Shown: positions 16,794 through 25,416 of the stretch, one piece after another
How the letters are laid out: every line of letters starts with the position of its first letter
How positions within the stretch are numbered: position 1 is the stretch's first letter
DNA from: Acidilobaceae archaeon
GTDB taxonomy: Archaea; Thermoproteota; Thermoprotei_A; Sulfolobales; Acidilobaceae
Direction of reading: 5' to 3'
NCBI GenBank assembly: GCA_027082825.1
Contig: JALWTO010000029.1
Span: 1-60,954 of the forward strand
DNA length: 60,954 nucleotides
Program-made: the position numbers and the translations under genes
The notes under the pieces: generated by a model
What the model saw: only the letters and a program-made list of their open reading frames with translations
Told to the model about the DNA's origin: nothing
Database searches by the model: none

Positions 16794-17684
16794 TCAAACC
16801 AGTGCATTTATTATAAGTCCAATCAGTAGAAGAAGACCAAAGTTTTGAAGAAACTTCGCCGTCCTTGGATCAGCATCTGGAGGAGATTCTTTCTCAAACA
16901 TCTTATAGAGAGAGCGTGCCTGAGGAAGCACTGCGAACGTTACCAAAGACTCAAAGGGGAGGATCCTTAGAGGTATGTAAATAGTGACAAGAATGTATGA
17001 TGAAATTATAAGGAGTTTATAAATGATCACGGCCCTGTTTCTTCCTAGACGTACAGCAAGGGTATAAGCTCCGTTTTTTCTGTCAACGTCTATATCTCTT
17101 ATGTTATTGGCCAAGAGAACTGCTGAGACTAATATTCCTAAAGGTATCGAAGCTATAACAGGCTTCCAACTTAATGTTCCGCTAGCAACATAATAAGCAC
17201 CTAAGGTCATTAAAGGCCCCCATGTAAAAAATGTTCCCAGTTCTCCCAAACCTTTGTATTTGTACTTAACTGGAGGGCCAGTGTAGAAAAATGCAAGAAG
17301 GGCACCAAGAGCACCTAATAATATTGCCCAAGGTCTTCCAGTAACTCCTATATAGACTCCCAGAGCTAGTCCTATGAGAGCTGATATGTTAGCCAAGTTC
17401 ATTACCTGAGATTGGGTCATGAATCCTGAGACTAATGGATGTGGTCTGTAAATGGCTGTTCCGGCATCAGGACTATCAAATCCATATTTATAGTCATAAT
17501 AGTCGTTCCAAACATTTACAGCAGCATGTAGAAAAATGACTCCGACTATGGCCATGATTGAAAGTAACCAAGAGACCTTCAAACCATTAAACATAGCCAA
17601 CAAAATTCCATAGGACATTATTATGGTTGTCATTAAAAAGCTCCATGGTCTTGTAGCAATAAAGATCTCCTTCATACTAGGCAT
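16794..17684 (-). CDS. UbiA-family prenyltransferase (MenA-like)
   Basis: Integral membrane enzyme that joins a polyprenyl diphosphate to an acceptor ring or alcohol. The first aspartate motif N60-D61-x2-D64 lies in NVWNDYYDYKYG, and the second in NNIRDIDVDRKNG near residues 193-204, followed by YTLAVRLGRNRA as in MenA. Eight or nine hydrophobic helices are visible in 296 residues. MenA-type proteins make demethylmenaquinone, which would suit the respiratory complex encoded later, but other archaeal UbiA enzymes work on membrane lipids. The ATG at 17684 has GGGGTG ahead. Confidence 0.83.
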   Translation of the reverse strand: MPSMKEIFIATRPWSFLMTTIIMSYGILLAMFNGLKVSWLLSIMAIVGVIFLHAAVNVWNDYYDYKYGFDSPDAGTAIYRPHPLVSGFMTQSQVMNLANISALIGLALGVYIGVTGRPWAILLGALGALLAFFYTGPPVKYKYKGLGELGTFFTWGPLMTLGAYYVASGTLSWKPVIASIPLGILVSAVLLANNIRDIDVDRKNGAYTLAVRLGRNRAVIIYKLLIISSYILVTIYIPLRILPFESLVTFAVLPQARSLYKMFEKESPPDADPRTAKFLQNFGLLLLIGLIINALV

Positions 17685-17743
17685 AATACACCCCTGATAG
17701 GTGGTGTAAATTTAAGGGTTTAAATAGGCTTTGCTTAATTTTA

Positions 17744-18553
17744 TTAAGAAAATGAAGTCTTTAATCTTCTTTCAACAATAGAAGAATATCTCTCCAAGGA
17801 CTCCAAGCCTGTCTTGCTTATCTTTGTATTAAGATCAATCCTAAGAGGAGTGATTGAAACACACCCTTCTACATAAACAGCATAAACATCCGAGCCCTTT
17901 TCAGGATTTATTGGAAGTGGATGAAGCCAGTAATAAGGCCTCCCTCTTGTGTCTAACCTCATCTCAAAGGCAGGTCTCCACCTTCTTCTAGCTGCCCTAG
18001 TTATCCTGACGCATGGTTTTAATGTATCTGATGACGGAAAGTTCACTGATATAAAATCCACATTCTCTGGCATACCACCTTCAATAATCAGCTTTGCCAG
18101 TGTGCCAGCAACTGTCTTGACAGCTCTCGCAATCTTATTGCTCTTGAATTCCTCCCAAAGTCTTACATCGGCTGAGAATGCTAGTGCAGGGATATCCATT
18201 AAGGCTGCTTCCATTGCAACAGCTATTGTACCACTATATACTATATGCTGAATTGTTAAGTTTTCACCAACGTTGACTCCTGAAACAACTAAGTCTGGCT
18301 GGAATCCATGGGCTGCAATTGCCAGATGGAGCCCATCAACAGGAGATCCATCAATAACATTTACCTCATATTCTTCAAAGCTTATTTTGTCTAGTCTAAG
18401 AGGTTTGTTAAATGAGACACTATGGCCTACAGCACTTCTAGGCCATAATGTCGAATAAATTCTTACTTCTCCAAGACTTTTTACGGATTCGTAGAGAAGA
18501 TAAAGACCTTTGGAAAGATAGCTATCATCATTAGTTACCAGTATTTTTGCCAA
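17744..18553 (-). CDS. surE: 5'-nucleotidase SurE
   Basis: Metal-dependent phosphatase acting on nucleoside monophosphates. The 269 residues start with ILVTNDDS carrying the metal-binding aspartate pair. The usual glycine after TNDD is a serine here. The family core follows: VDGSPVDGLHLA, DLVVSGVNVGENL and YSGTIAVAMEAAL. The start is a TTG at 18553 with GGGTGGG ahead. It is divergent from the UPF0200 gene; TATA-like sequences for both directions lie in the 142-bp gap. Confidence 0.93.
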   Translation of the reverse strand: MAKILVTNDDSYLSKGLYLLYESVKSLGEVRIYSTLWPRSAVGHSVSFNKPLRLDKISFEEYEVNVIDGSPVDGLHLAIAAHGFQPDLVVSGVNVGENLTIQHIVYSGTIAVAMEAALMDIPALAFSADVRLWEEFKSNKIARAVKTVAGTLAKLIIEGGMPENVDFISVNFPSSDTLKPCVRITRAARRRWRPAFEMRLDTRGRPYYWLHPLPINPEKGSDVYAVYVEGCVSITPLRIDLNTKISKTGLESLERYSSIVERRLKTSFS

Positions 18554-18695
18554 ATACCCACCCTATCTTTAATAGGAGAGGAGAAACTGTTATATTTATC
18601 CATATCGCTTATAATAAATCATTGCTTAATGATATTGATACTAAGGACAATACTTAATATACAGTTCTAACAAGTTGACATTTTAGGGTAGCAAG

Positions 18696-19286
18696 GTGAA
18701 TAGATTAATTCTTGCTATTACAGGGATGCCTGGTTCTGGAAAGACTACAGTATCCTCTATTTTGACTAAGGCTCTTAGCTGTCCCATAATTTTTATGGGA
18801 AGCGTAGTAAGGGATGAAGTGAAGAGACGAGGGCTCCCCCTAGAGTCTGAAATAATTGAAAAAGTTGCCAAAGAACTTAGAAAAGAGAAAGGGCCGAATG
18901 CTGTAGCACTAATGGTATTGGACAAGGTAAACACTCTGTTCAGCTCTGGTGAAAAATGTGTTACCGTAGATGGTGTTAGGTCTATTGACGAAGTTAAAAT
19001 TTTTTCGAGAATTGGAAATGTTTGCATAATTGGTGTTCATGCCTGTCCTTCAAAAAGACTTGAAAGACTTCTTTTCAGAGGTAGAAAGGGGGATGTGAGG
19101 GATGAAAAAGAGTTCACTATAAGAGATAAATATAATCTCGACTTGGGCATAGGTAATGTTATAGCTCTCTCCGATTTCATGATAGTTAATGAGGCCAGCC
19201 TTGCAGAGTTGGAAGAGAAGGTTAAGAAGCTTGCAGGTGAGTTGTTAAATGGAGCATGGAGAAGTTGTGGTAGAGGTAGAGGTTAG
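18696..19286 (+). CDS. UPF0200 P-loop kinase-like protein
   Basis: An adenylate-kinase/dephospho-CoA-kinase-like P-loop protein of the archaeal UPF0200 family; the substrate is not established. The Walker A loop GMPGSGKT is at residues 10-17. VTVDGVRSIDEVKIF gives the second strand region and RGRKGDVRDEKEF the lid with basic residues. The start is a GTG at 18696. It overlaps the UPF0201 gene by 38 bp. The two families are fused in some archaea, so they probably act together. Confidence 0.85.
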   Translation: MNRLILAITGMPGSGKTTVSSILTKALSCPIIFMGSVVRDEVKRRGLPLESEIIEKVAKELRKEKGPNAVALMVLDKVNTLFSSGEKCVTVDGVRSIDEVKIFSRIGNVCIIGVHACPSKRLERLLFRGRKGDVRDEKEFTIRDKYNLDLGIGNVIALSDFMIVNEASLAELEEKVKKLAGELLNGAWRSCGRGRG

Positions 19287-19689
19287 ACCTACAGAAGACC
19301 CCCAGAAGATCGAGACCGTTATAAGAACGTTCTTTAAACCTGATATTATTGATTGGGAGGAGATAGGAAACTCAAAAATCTTAATAGCCAAGTCAAGGTC
19401 ATTAAAGTCTTTAGAAAGGTTCCACAGGCTTCTGAGAATACAAAGGATTCTCGATGCGGCAAGAAATGTCTTCAAAAGGATGTCAAGAAATGGTGTTTTG
19501 ACATTTTACCTTCATAAACAGGCTCTGGCCGTCGGTAAGATAAGTTTCGTTAGTGGGGACCAAGAGTCTCCTTTAGGAGCGGTTAAAGTTACGATAAGAT
19601 ATAGCGACATCCACGAAGTTATAGACTGGTTGTCACCCCCTACACAGCGTGGAAGGCCTATCTGGGAAAAAGGGGTTCCTAAAGAATGA
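19249..19689 (+). CDS. UPF0201 family protein
   Basis: Conserved archaeal family without an assigned reaction. The 146-residue protein has VEVEVRPTEDPQKIETVIR at the start, RFHRLLRIQRILDAARNV in the middle and FYLHKQALAVGKISF, then DIHEVIDWLSPPT near the C-terminus, all family features. The ATG at 19249 has GGTGA ahead and lies inside the end of the UPF0200 frame. The overlap implies coupled translation. Confidence 0.85.
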   Translation: MEHGEVVVEVEVRPTEDPQKIETVIRTFFKPDIIDWEEIGNSKILIAKSRSLKSLERFHRLLRIQRILDAARNVFKRMSRNGVLTFYLHKQALAVGKISFVSGDQESPLGAVKVTIRYSDIHEVIDWLSPPTQRGRPIWEKGVPKE

Positions 19690-19715
19690 GGTGATATAGG
19701 TCGAGAAGAAAGGTT

Positions 19716-20864
19716 TTGGTATTCTTCATAATAGGATTTGTTTCATTATTTGCTGATATGACCTATGAAGGTGCCAGATCTGTAATAGGCCCGTATATGG
19801 AAATACTTGGAGCTTCGGCACTGGCCGTTAGCTTAGTAGCTCTTGGGGAGTTCATCGGATATCTCATGAGACTTGTTTCAGGCCTTGTTGTAGGGAAGCT
19901 CAGGTCCTCAAAGGTTCTTTGGGGGCTTACTATTGGTGGTTATATAATTAATTTGACGGTAGTTCCTCTTCTTGCTATTGCTGGAAAATGGCAGGCTGCT
20001 CTAATTCTTATTATATTGGAGAGAAGTGGAAAGGGTCTTCGAACACCAGCAAGAGATGTTGTCCTTGCTGAGACATCTGATGAGATGGGTATGGGGAAAG
20101 GCTTCGGCATACATGAACTTTTAGATCAAATAGGTGCAATAGCTGGTCCTCTGATAGTTTCGTTTTTTATAGAGGCTCATGGATATAAGACTGCCTTTGA
20201 GATTCTAGCGGTTCCTGCTGTGATATCCATAAGCCTAATAATTAGCGCTTCTATGCTTTATCCACATGTAAAAAGCGTTGAAAAGAAGCTTAAAAAAGGG
20301 AAAATATTAAGCTTTAGATTTGTCTTAACTATGCTAGCAATATCGTTATTGTCTATAGGCTTTCTTCACTGGAGTATAATATCTTATTACATTGAGGATC
20401 TTAGATTAGTTTCAGATTATATGATTCCTCTTCTTTATGCAATAGCTATGGGAACCGATGCTATCATAGCAATTCCTTTAGGAATTCTTTATGATAAATA
20501 CGGAGTTAGGTCATTAGTTGTGGGGCCCTTCCTTGCAGCTTCAATACCTCTGTTGCTTGCACTTAGAGGCTATCCTTGTCTTATAGCTGTTGCTTCTCTT
20601 TGGGGAATTGTCATGAGTGTCTACGAGACTGTAATAAAGGCATTGGTTGCAGATTCAGTAGAACCAGAGAACAGAGCTTATGCTTTTGGAATCTACAACT
20701 TCATCTTTGGAATCTCTTGGATGGCAGGAAACATAATGGCTGGGATCCTTTATACCAAGAGCTTATTCCCAATAAAACTAATAATGCCAATCATAGCACT
20801 CATATCACTCTTGCCCCTAGCAATTGTGGTTATCAATGACATAAACCAAAGGACAAAGAATTAG
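19716..20864 (+). CDS. major facilitator superfamily transporter
   Basis: Integral membrane transporter, 382 residues with 11-12 hydrophobic helices. The first helix begins at once with FFIIGFVSLFADMTYEGARS, a pattern seen in a prokaryotic MFS group annotated as drug or metabolite efflux. The loop between helices 2 and 3 holds VVGKLRSSKVLWG, and EKSGKGLR-type residues (ERSGKGLRTPARD) follow helix 4. The only usable start is a TTG at 19716, since an in-frame stop lies 27 bases upstream. It follows UPF0201 by 26 bp. The substrate is unknown. Confidence 0.82.
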   Translation: MVFFIIGFVSLFADMTYEGARSVIGPYMEILGASALAVSLVALGEFIGYLMRLVSGLVVGKLRSSKVLWGLTIGGYIINLTVVPLLAIAGKWQAALILIILERSGKGLRTPARDVVLAETSDEMGMGKGFGIHELLDQIGAIAGPLIVSFFIEAHGYKTAFEILAVPAVISISLIISASMLYPHVKSVEKKLKKGKILSFRFVLTMLAISLLSIGFLHWSIISYYIEDLRLVSDYMIPLLYAIAMGTDAIIAIPLGILYDKYGVRSLVVGPFLAASIPLLLALRGYPCLIAVASLWGIVMSVYETVIKALVADSVEPENRAYAFGIYNFIFGISWMAGNIMAGILYTKSLFPIKLIMPIIALISLLPLAIVVINDINQRTKN

Positions 20865-20890
20865 ACTTTTCTTTTTATACTTATTTTTGC
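20865..20890 (+). terminator. T-rich terminator after the MFS gene
   Basis: Three T-runs (CTTTT, CTTTTTAT, TTATTTTTGC) follow the stop codon directly. The rest of the 140-bp gap to the convergent FdhE-like gene shows no convincing feature. Confidence 0.45.
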
Positions 20891-21004
20891 ATAGGCTCTG
20901 AGATTATGATGAAGCCTATTGCTGATCGAAAGCTAAAGTAGGCAGAAGGGCAGTTTCTGAATATTCAAGGAGATGGTCTAATTAATGTTGTGCCAGAATA
21001 GGAG

Positions 21005-21093
21005 TTCAAACTTCTCGGATATCCTGCTTATGTATCAAGCTCCTGAACTTATCTCCAGCAGAGGCGAGGAGGGGAAGAAGGATTCTTGGAATT
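21005..21093 (-). repeat. source copy of the 89-bp fragment shared with 5245-5333
   Basis: Encodes the C-terminal end of the FdhE-like protein including its stop codon. Two mismatches in 89 positions against 5245-5333. This copy is read in a natural-looking sense (RIPRILLPLLASAGDKFRSL), so it is the likelier source. Confidence 0.88.
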
Positions 21094-21755
21094 CTTATAA
21101 CCAGGTCTGGATCTAATATTATCTTAGCCTTAAATCCACAATCTTGACAGACAAAGAGTCCAACCTTCATCTCCTTGTCTGTAAATACTCCTAAAGAAAC
21201 AGGATTCTCACTACCACACTTTGGACATACTAGTTTATTCCTAGAGATTATCCATGTATATCCACAGAAGGGACATATCATTCTATAACTTCCATCGGGC
21301 CACTTGACAATAATATCACTTTCATTTCCACAAATAGGACACTTGTAATCCCTTATCTCTCTCACTCCATGTATCTCTTCATGAGCTCTGGCATATGTTC
21401 TGGCTATGGCCTGGATTATAAGTATAATTATCCTTGTTCCATTAGTATCTGATCTTCCAGCAAGCAGATTATTAAAAGCCTCTTCAGGTTTTTCGACGTT
21501 ATTTCTTATCTTCAACTCATCAGCGAACTTATAGTAAAATTCTTTAACAACCTTTTCAGAAACTTCTGAGGCCAGGTCCTCAGGTTTAAGGTCTTTTCTA
21601 ACAGCCTCTTTTGCCTTAGGAAACAATTCTCTTATAATTTTAAGTTGATTCTTCTCAATAGTAACAGCTTTTTCAAAAGGGATATCCAACTTTAACATTC
21701 TTCTTATTCTATTTAGACCATCTTTAAAGTCGTCAAGTTCATTAGTATGGTCCAA
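21006..21755 (-). CDS. FdhE-like zinc-ribbon protein
   Basis: The 249-residue protein ends in four CxxC pairs at residues 139/142, 161/164, 177/180 and 203/206. The pattern C-x2-C-x3-W then a basic residue before the next CxxC, and a final CQDCG followed by a hydrophobic KIIL strand, resembles FdhE, an accessory protein of formate dehydrogenase maturation. The N-terminal 135 residues are helical and lack a signal peptide. No formate dehydrogenase gene is in the window. It is divergent from the permease fusion 49 bp away. Its last 29 codons are present as an 89-bp copy at 5245-5333. The family call is by pattern and moderate. Confidence 0.62.
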   Translation of the reverse strand: MDHTNELDDFKDGLNRIRRMLKLDIPFEKAVTIEKNQLKIIRELFPKAKEAVRKDLKPEDLASEVSEKVVKEFYYKFADELKIRNNVEKPEEAFNNLLAGRSDTNGTRIIILIIQAIARTYARAHEEIHGVREIRDYKCPICGNESDIIVKWPDGSYRMICPFCGYTWIISRNKLVCPKCGSENPVSLGVFTDKEMKVGLFVCQDCGFKAKIILDPDLVIRIPRILLPLLASAGDKFRSLIHKQDIREV

Positions 21756-21804
21756 TATCAGAGCCCAAAACGGTTAGGGAGCAAAAGAACTATTATCTAT
21801 TTAT

Positions 21805-23481
21805 ATGGATACGTTCTCATATTCTCTAGCCAGGAGAATAGACAGAGGCACAACGACATTGAACAAGAGAAGGATAGGATTTCTTGAAGCCTTTACTATA
21901 GGAGTAGGTGGGATGATAGGTGGTGGAATATTTGCGGTATTAGGACTCAGCGTTTCATTGACTAGATATGCGGCTCCTCTAGCCTTCCTGATCTCAGGTC
22001 TTGTGGCTTTATTGACTGGATATAGTTATGCAAAGCTCTCAACAAGATATCCAAGCAGAGGAGGTACCATAGAGTTCTTAGTGAAGGCTTTTGGAACCGG
22101 CATACTGGCTGGTGGACTAAACATTCTACTCTTCATAAGCTATACAGTAATGATAGCTCTTTATGCATTTGCTTTTGGTCATTATACAGCAGCAGGCTTT
22201 GGGTTAAATGAGCATTTGGCTCAATTTTTTTCGCTCTTGGTGATAATAGTTTTTGTTGTTGTTAATGCATTTGGAGCCTTTGTAAGTGGTAAGGTTGAAG
22301 ATATGCTGGTTATGGTCAAGCTTGGAATATTGATTTTGGTTGCAGGCACAGGGTTTCTTTTTGTGAAATTTTTGAGGCTATCTCCATCAAACTGGCCTGG
22401 TATGGGAGATATAATTGCTGGAGGAATGATAATATTTTTGGCATATGAGGGTTTTGAGTTAATATCAAACGCTGCTCAGGATGTTTATGATCACAGGGTC
22501 ATACCGAAGGCTCTTTATGCTTCAATATTGACAACTCTCTCGGTTTACATTTTAATAGCCATAGTTACAGTTGGGGTATTACCTTTAAGTGAGGTTATAA
22601 AGGCAAAGGACTATGCGCTTGCAATAGTCGCTAAACCTGCATTAGGCAACATAGGTTTTTGGTTAGTTGTAATAGGGGCATTGCTCTCAACCTCAAGTGC
22701 AATAAATGCCACACTTTATGGTACTGCAGGCATAACATATTTGATATCAAAAATGGGCTATTTACCAAAGGAACTAGGAAAGCATCTCTGGAAAGAGGCA
22801 ACCGAGGGCTTAATAATTATAGCAATAATATCCTCAATTTTTGTGCTGAAAGCACCTCTAGAGATAATTTCGGCTGCTGGGAGTGCGGGCTTTCTAACAA
22901 TATTTATGGCGGTAAATGTCTCTGCCTTCAGGCTTAGGAATGAGATAAAGGCAAATGGGGTCATAACTATTGTTGCGACAGTACTTTCAGCAATTGCATT
23001 AATCTTTCTGCTTTACAATCAAATAGTCACAACACCTATTGGTGTATTAACGTTCCTTGTGTTGTTTTTATCAAGCTTTCTCGTAGAATATCTTATAAGA
23101 AGGATTAGCGGAAGGGAGTTAAGACATCACGTGGATGAGAGGCTTGAAAATAGAGAAGGGCTTCTAAGGGGTTGGAAGGAGTGGTTACCCACTATAATTA
23201 AGGAGTTAGAGGCTTCACTTAAAAAGGCAGAAATATACCTTATAGGGAGCTATGCTAGAGGAGAGTTAGGTCATGACATAGATTTGTTAATTGTTGAGAA
23301 GGGCAGTAGAAGAAACATCAAGGAGATCTTGGATGTATTGGAAGATATATTAAGAAGAAAGGGTCTATATGTTTCACATCCCCTTCACATACATTATATA
23401 GAAGAGAAGGACTTGAAGGAATATAAGAGAAGGAGCAAAAAATTGGTGAAACTTACATCAGATAGGAGGAACAATTTATAG
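21805..23481 (+). CDS. APC-family amino-acid permease fused to a nucleotidyltransferase domain
   Basis: Residues 25-430 form a 12-helix APC transporter: the helix-1 motif GVGGMIGGGIFAVLG at 33-47 marks the substrate and sodium/proton site. After a short linker, residues 465-558 form a cytoplasmic minimal nucleotidyltransferase domain with the signature IGSYARGELGHDIDLLIVEKG: G481-S482 and the metal aspartates D491 and D493. A serine usual before DID is a histidine. The third position falls in HIHYIEE, similar to archaeal MNT proteins with a histidine-containing strand. The reading frame is continuous, with no stop between the parts. The ATG at 21805 lies just after TATTTATATGG, so the mRNA may be nearly leaderless. 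Substrate and any modified target are unknown. Confidence 0.88.
   Translation: MDTFSYSLARRIDRGTTTLNKRRIGFLEAFTIGVGGMIGGGIFAVLGLSVSLTRYAAPLAFLISGLVALLTGYSYAKLSTRYPSRGGTIEFLVKAFGTGILAGGLNILLFISYTVMIALYAFAFGHYTAAGFGLNEHLAQFFSLLVIIVFVVVNAFGAFVSGKVEDMLVMVKLGILILVAGTGFLFVKFLRLSPSNWPGMGDIIAGGMIIFLAYEGFELISNAAQDVYDHRVIPKALYASILTTLSVYILIAIVTVGVLPLSEVIKAKDYALAIVAKPALGNIGFWLVVIGALLSTSSAINATLYGTAGITYLISKMGYLPKELGKHLWKEATEGLIIIAIISSIFVLKAPLEIISAAGSAGFLTIFMAVNVSAFRLRNEIKANGVITIVATVLSAIALIFLLYNQIVTTPIGVLTFLVLFLSSFLVEYLIRRISGRELRHHVDERLENREGLLRGWKEWLPTIIKELEASLKKAEIYLIGSYARGELGHDIDLLIVEKGSRRNIKEILDVLEDILRRKGLYVSHPLHIHYIEEKDLKEYKRRSKKLVKLTSDRRNNL
23474..23481 (+). promoter_or_regulatory. TATA box for tRNA-Gly
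   Basis: ATTTATAG about 30 bases ahead of the tRNA 5' end, overlapping the last codons of the permease fusion gene. The spacing suits transcription starting a few bases before the mature tRNA. Confidence 0.6.
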
Positions 23482-23509
23482 ATCCTTTCTCTAATTCTCT
23501 TTTTGGAGG

Positions 23510-23588
23510 GCGGCGGTCGTCTAGCCTGGACTAGGACGCCGGCCTGCCAAGCCGGAGGTCCCGGGTTCAAATCCCGGCCGCCGCACCA
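23510..23588 (+). tRNA. tRNA-Gly (GCC anticodon)
   Basis: A complete cloverleaf can be drawn: acceptor GCGGCGG with CCGCCGC, D stem GTCT with GGAC, anticodon stem CCGGC with GCCGG around the loop CTGCCAA (anticodon GCC), variable loop AGGTC, T stem CCGGG with CCCGG and loop TTCAAAT. Discriminator A is followed by an encoded CCA (23586-23588). No intron. It sits at the left border of the glycan locus, a common integration target, but I found no second copy of its 3' end in the window. Confidence 0.97.
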
Positions 23589-24479
23589 CGCCAACATTAT
23601 GGAGAGGTCGTTCTTACTTATCAGTTCTTCTACCAGGGGGTATTCTCACAGATATTGTATCATACATCTCGGTTATATGCTCGGCAAAGCCTGCTTCTCT
23701 ACTTGGAACACATCCATTTTGTTCCTAGAGGATTACGCTCTAGGAACTTCTACCTCAATCATAAGGACTTAGGCATTCTATGAACCCATAGGTGATTCAT
23801 ATTGAGACCTCCCTTTAACCTTCGTTTCAACAGGTTATAGATGTATTTATGTTCCTTTAAAACTCAGGAGAAACCAACAATATTAACTAGGGGACATCAG
23901 ACTTTGGCCCTCATGAGGATCGTACAACATGGGCTGGAACAACTTTTTTTGTTATCTATATACATGGTTCATAGAGGTCAATGGACATCAGTGATACCAT
24001 CTCCATAAAAGCTTAAATAATTTTTTAAATAGTTTCTATTCTCTGAGCTTTTGAGAAACTTTTGTTTGATGTAGTATTTTAAGGGGAGTTAGGTATAAAT
24101 TAGATTATGCTTAGATATTGTGAGTTCTAGATATTATCAGGTTTAGTCATCGCAGAAACCTTCCAGACAAGAGGAAAACTTAATAGTGTAGTTAAGAGGC
24201 TTTGGGGTCCCTGGATAGATCTGGGTTAGAATGTATTGTTAATGATTGAGATAGGTTAAAAAGCTCAAGGGAGCTATTAGAGAGCACGAAGCAATAAGCT
24301 ATGGTTTAGTACATAAGATATCAACCTTAGCATCTAGAGATGGGTATATGAAAAATGTTTGGAATAGGCTCTGCGATTGAGAACAAAAGTCCTACGAGAA
24401 GGGCACATCCCTAGGTAGGTATAACGGCATGCAAATATCTAGACTAAACCGTAAAACACTAAAAACGTGGTGAACAGAA
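23589..24479. other. 891-bp gene-free stretch between tRNA-Gly and the glycan locus
   Basis: No credible gene. Short readings exist, such as about 36 codons ending near 24380 (EHEAISYGLVHKIS and on) and a 32-codon reading from 23912, but neither resembles a family I know. A perfect hairpin lies at 23721-23747. The stretch may be the remains of inserted genes. Confidence 0.55.
23721..23747. repeat. perfect 10-bp inverted repeat with 7-base loop
   Basis: GTTCCTAGAG, loop GATTACG, then CTCTAGGAAC. It lies 133 bp after tRNA-Gly in gene-free DNA, with TTTT before it. It could be a transcript end, a protein site, or a hairpin left from a decayed insertion sequence; nothing else nearby decides between these. 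Confidence 0.65.
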
Positions 24480-25268
24480 ATGAGGGTTCTTCATATTTGG
24501 AACACTGCTGGTGTAGCGAGTATTATGGCTAGGTACCAGAAGAGGCTACTGGGATGGAATACTTGGGTTGTCATGAGAAAGGTATTCGATAGGTTTGGAC
24601 TAACTACATATGGTGAGGTAATTGATGCTGGTGCTAAAATGTTTACGGCTAGAGCATTGTGGATGGCTAGGAAGTTCGATATCATACATGTTCATACCTT
24701 TGATAAAATTGTACCTTTACTGAAGATGCTCTATCCTAGGAAAAAGGTAATTCTGCATTACCACGGTACTGACATAAGGAATAGATGGAGAGAGAAGGAG
24801 AGATATTGGAGGAGATCTGATATTGTTCTAGTCTCAACGTTCGATCTATTGAGTGGTGCACCGAGTCACGTAATTTATCTGCCCAATCCCGTAGATATGG
24901 AGCTATTTAGACCTATGCCTGAGCTTAGGAGACAGAGGACAGCATTGCATATCATTAAGCGTGAACAGGACGAAGATATAGACTGGGTTAGGAAAGTTGC
25001 AAGAAAGTTAGATCTAGAGCTCACAGTTATTGATCGCATTAAGAATCCAATTCCTCATTCAGACTTACCGAAGGTGCTTAACAAGTTTGAATATTATATT
25101 GATCAGAACTATATTCCCGCACTCTCTAAAACAGCTCTTGAAGCTCTTGCATGTAAGCTTAAGGTAGTCAGGTGGGATGAGAAGATAATAGAAGGTTTGC
25201 CGGAGGAGCACAACCCAGAAAATGTTGTTCTAGAATTGAAGAAGATAATCGAGTCACTTCTATGGTAA
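24480..25268 (+). CDS. glycosyltransferase, compact GT4-like
   Basis: Probably transfers a sugar from a nucleotide donor onto a lipid-linked glycan in the cytoplasm. The N-terminal half shows KFDIIHVHTFDKIVPLL and VILHYHGTDIR, typical of GT4 enzymes. The linker YLPNPVDMELFRP is the conserved domain-crossing segment. The C-terminal half has LSKTALEALACKLKVV, which resembles the donor-binding E-x7-E region in shortened form. At 262 residues it is shorter than the usual 350, so the second Rossmann domain is reduced. The ATG at 24480 has GGTG ahead. A hairpin terminator follows. It converges on the sulfatase-family gene. Confidence 0.75.
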   Translation: MRVLHIWNTAGVASIMARYQKRLLGWNTWVVMRKVFDRFGLTTYGEVIDAGAKMFTARALWMARKFDIIHVHTFDKIVPLLKMLYPRKKVILHYHGTDIRNRWREKERYWRRSDIVLVSTFDLLSGAPSHVIYLPNPVDMELFRPMPELRRQRTALHIIKREQDEDIDWVRKVARKLDLELTVIDRIKNPIPHSDLPKVLNKFEYYIDQNYIPALSKTALEALACKLKVVRWDEKIIEGLPEEHNPENVVLELKKIIESLLW

Positions 25269-25294
25269 CCCTTGGATGAGTGGTATGGAATCAG

Positions 25295-25319
25295 ACCTGA
25301 AACAAATAACCCTTCAGGT
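25295..25319 (+). terminator. hairpin terminator after the GT gene
   Basis: ACCTGAA and TTCAGGT form a 7-bp stem with an 11-base loop, followed by AATTTTGTTC. It lies 26 bp after the stop codon. Confidence 0.45.
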
Positions 25320-25416
25320 AATTTTGTTCAATTCTCCTTAAGGCAACAGATATGACTAGCATAGGTGCAAAGCATGAAGTATAAAATAACTTAAGCGAGC
25401 TTCAGCGCAGAAAAAA

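Noticed and set aside
20906-20960. Possible box C/D RNA (ATGATGA, CTGA, CTGA) behind the MFS gene
   Set aside because: The first guide space is only nine bases, no C' box is visible, and no terminal stem forms.
24250-24380. 36-codon reading resembling the end of a gene before the glycosyltransferase
   Set aside because: No start, no recognisable family, and stops on both sides; kept only as possible debris.
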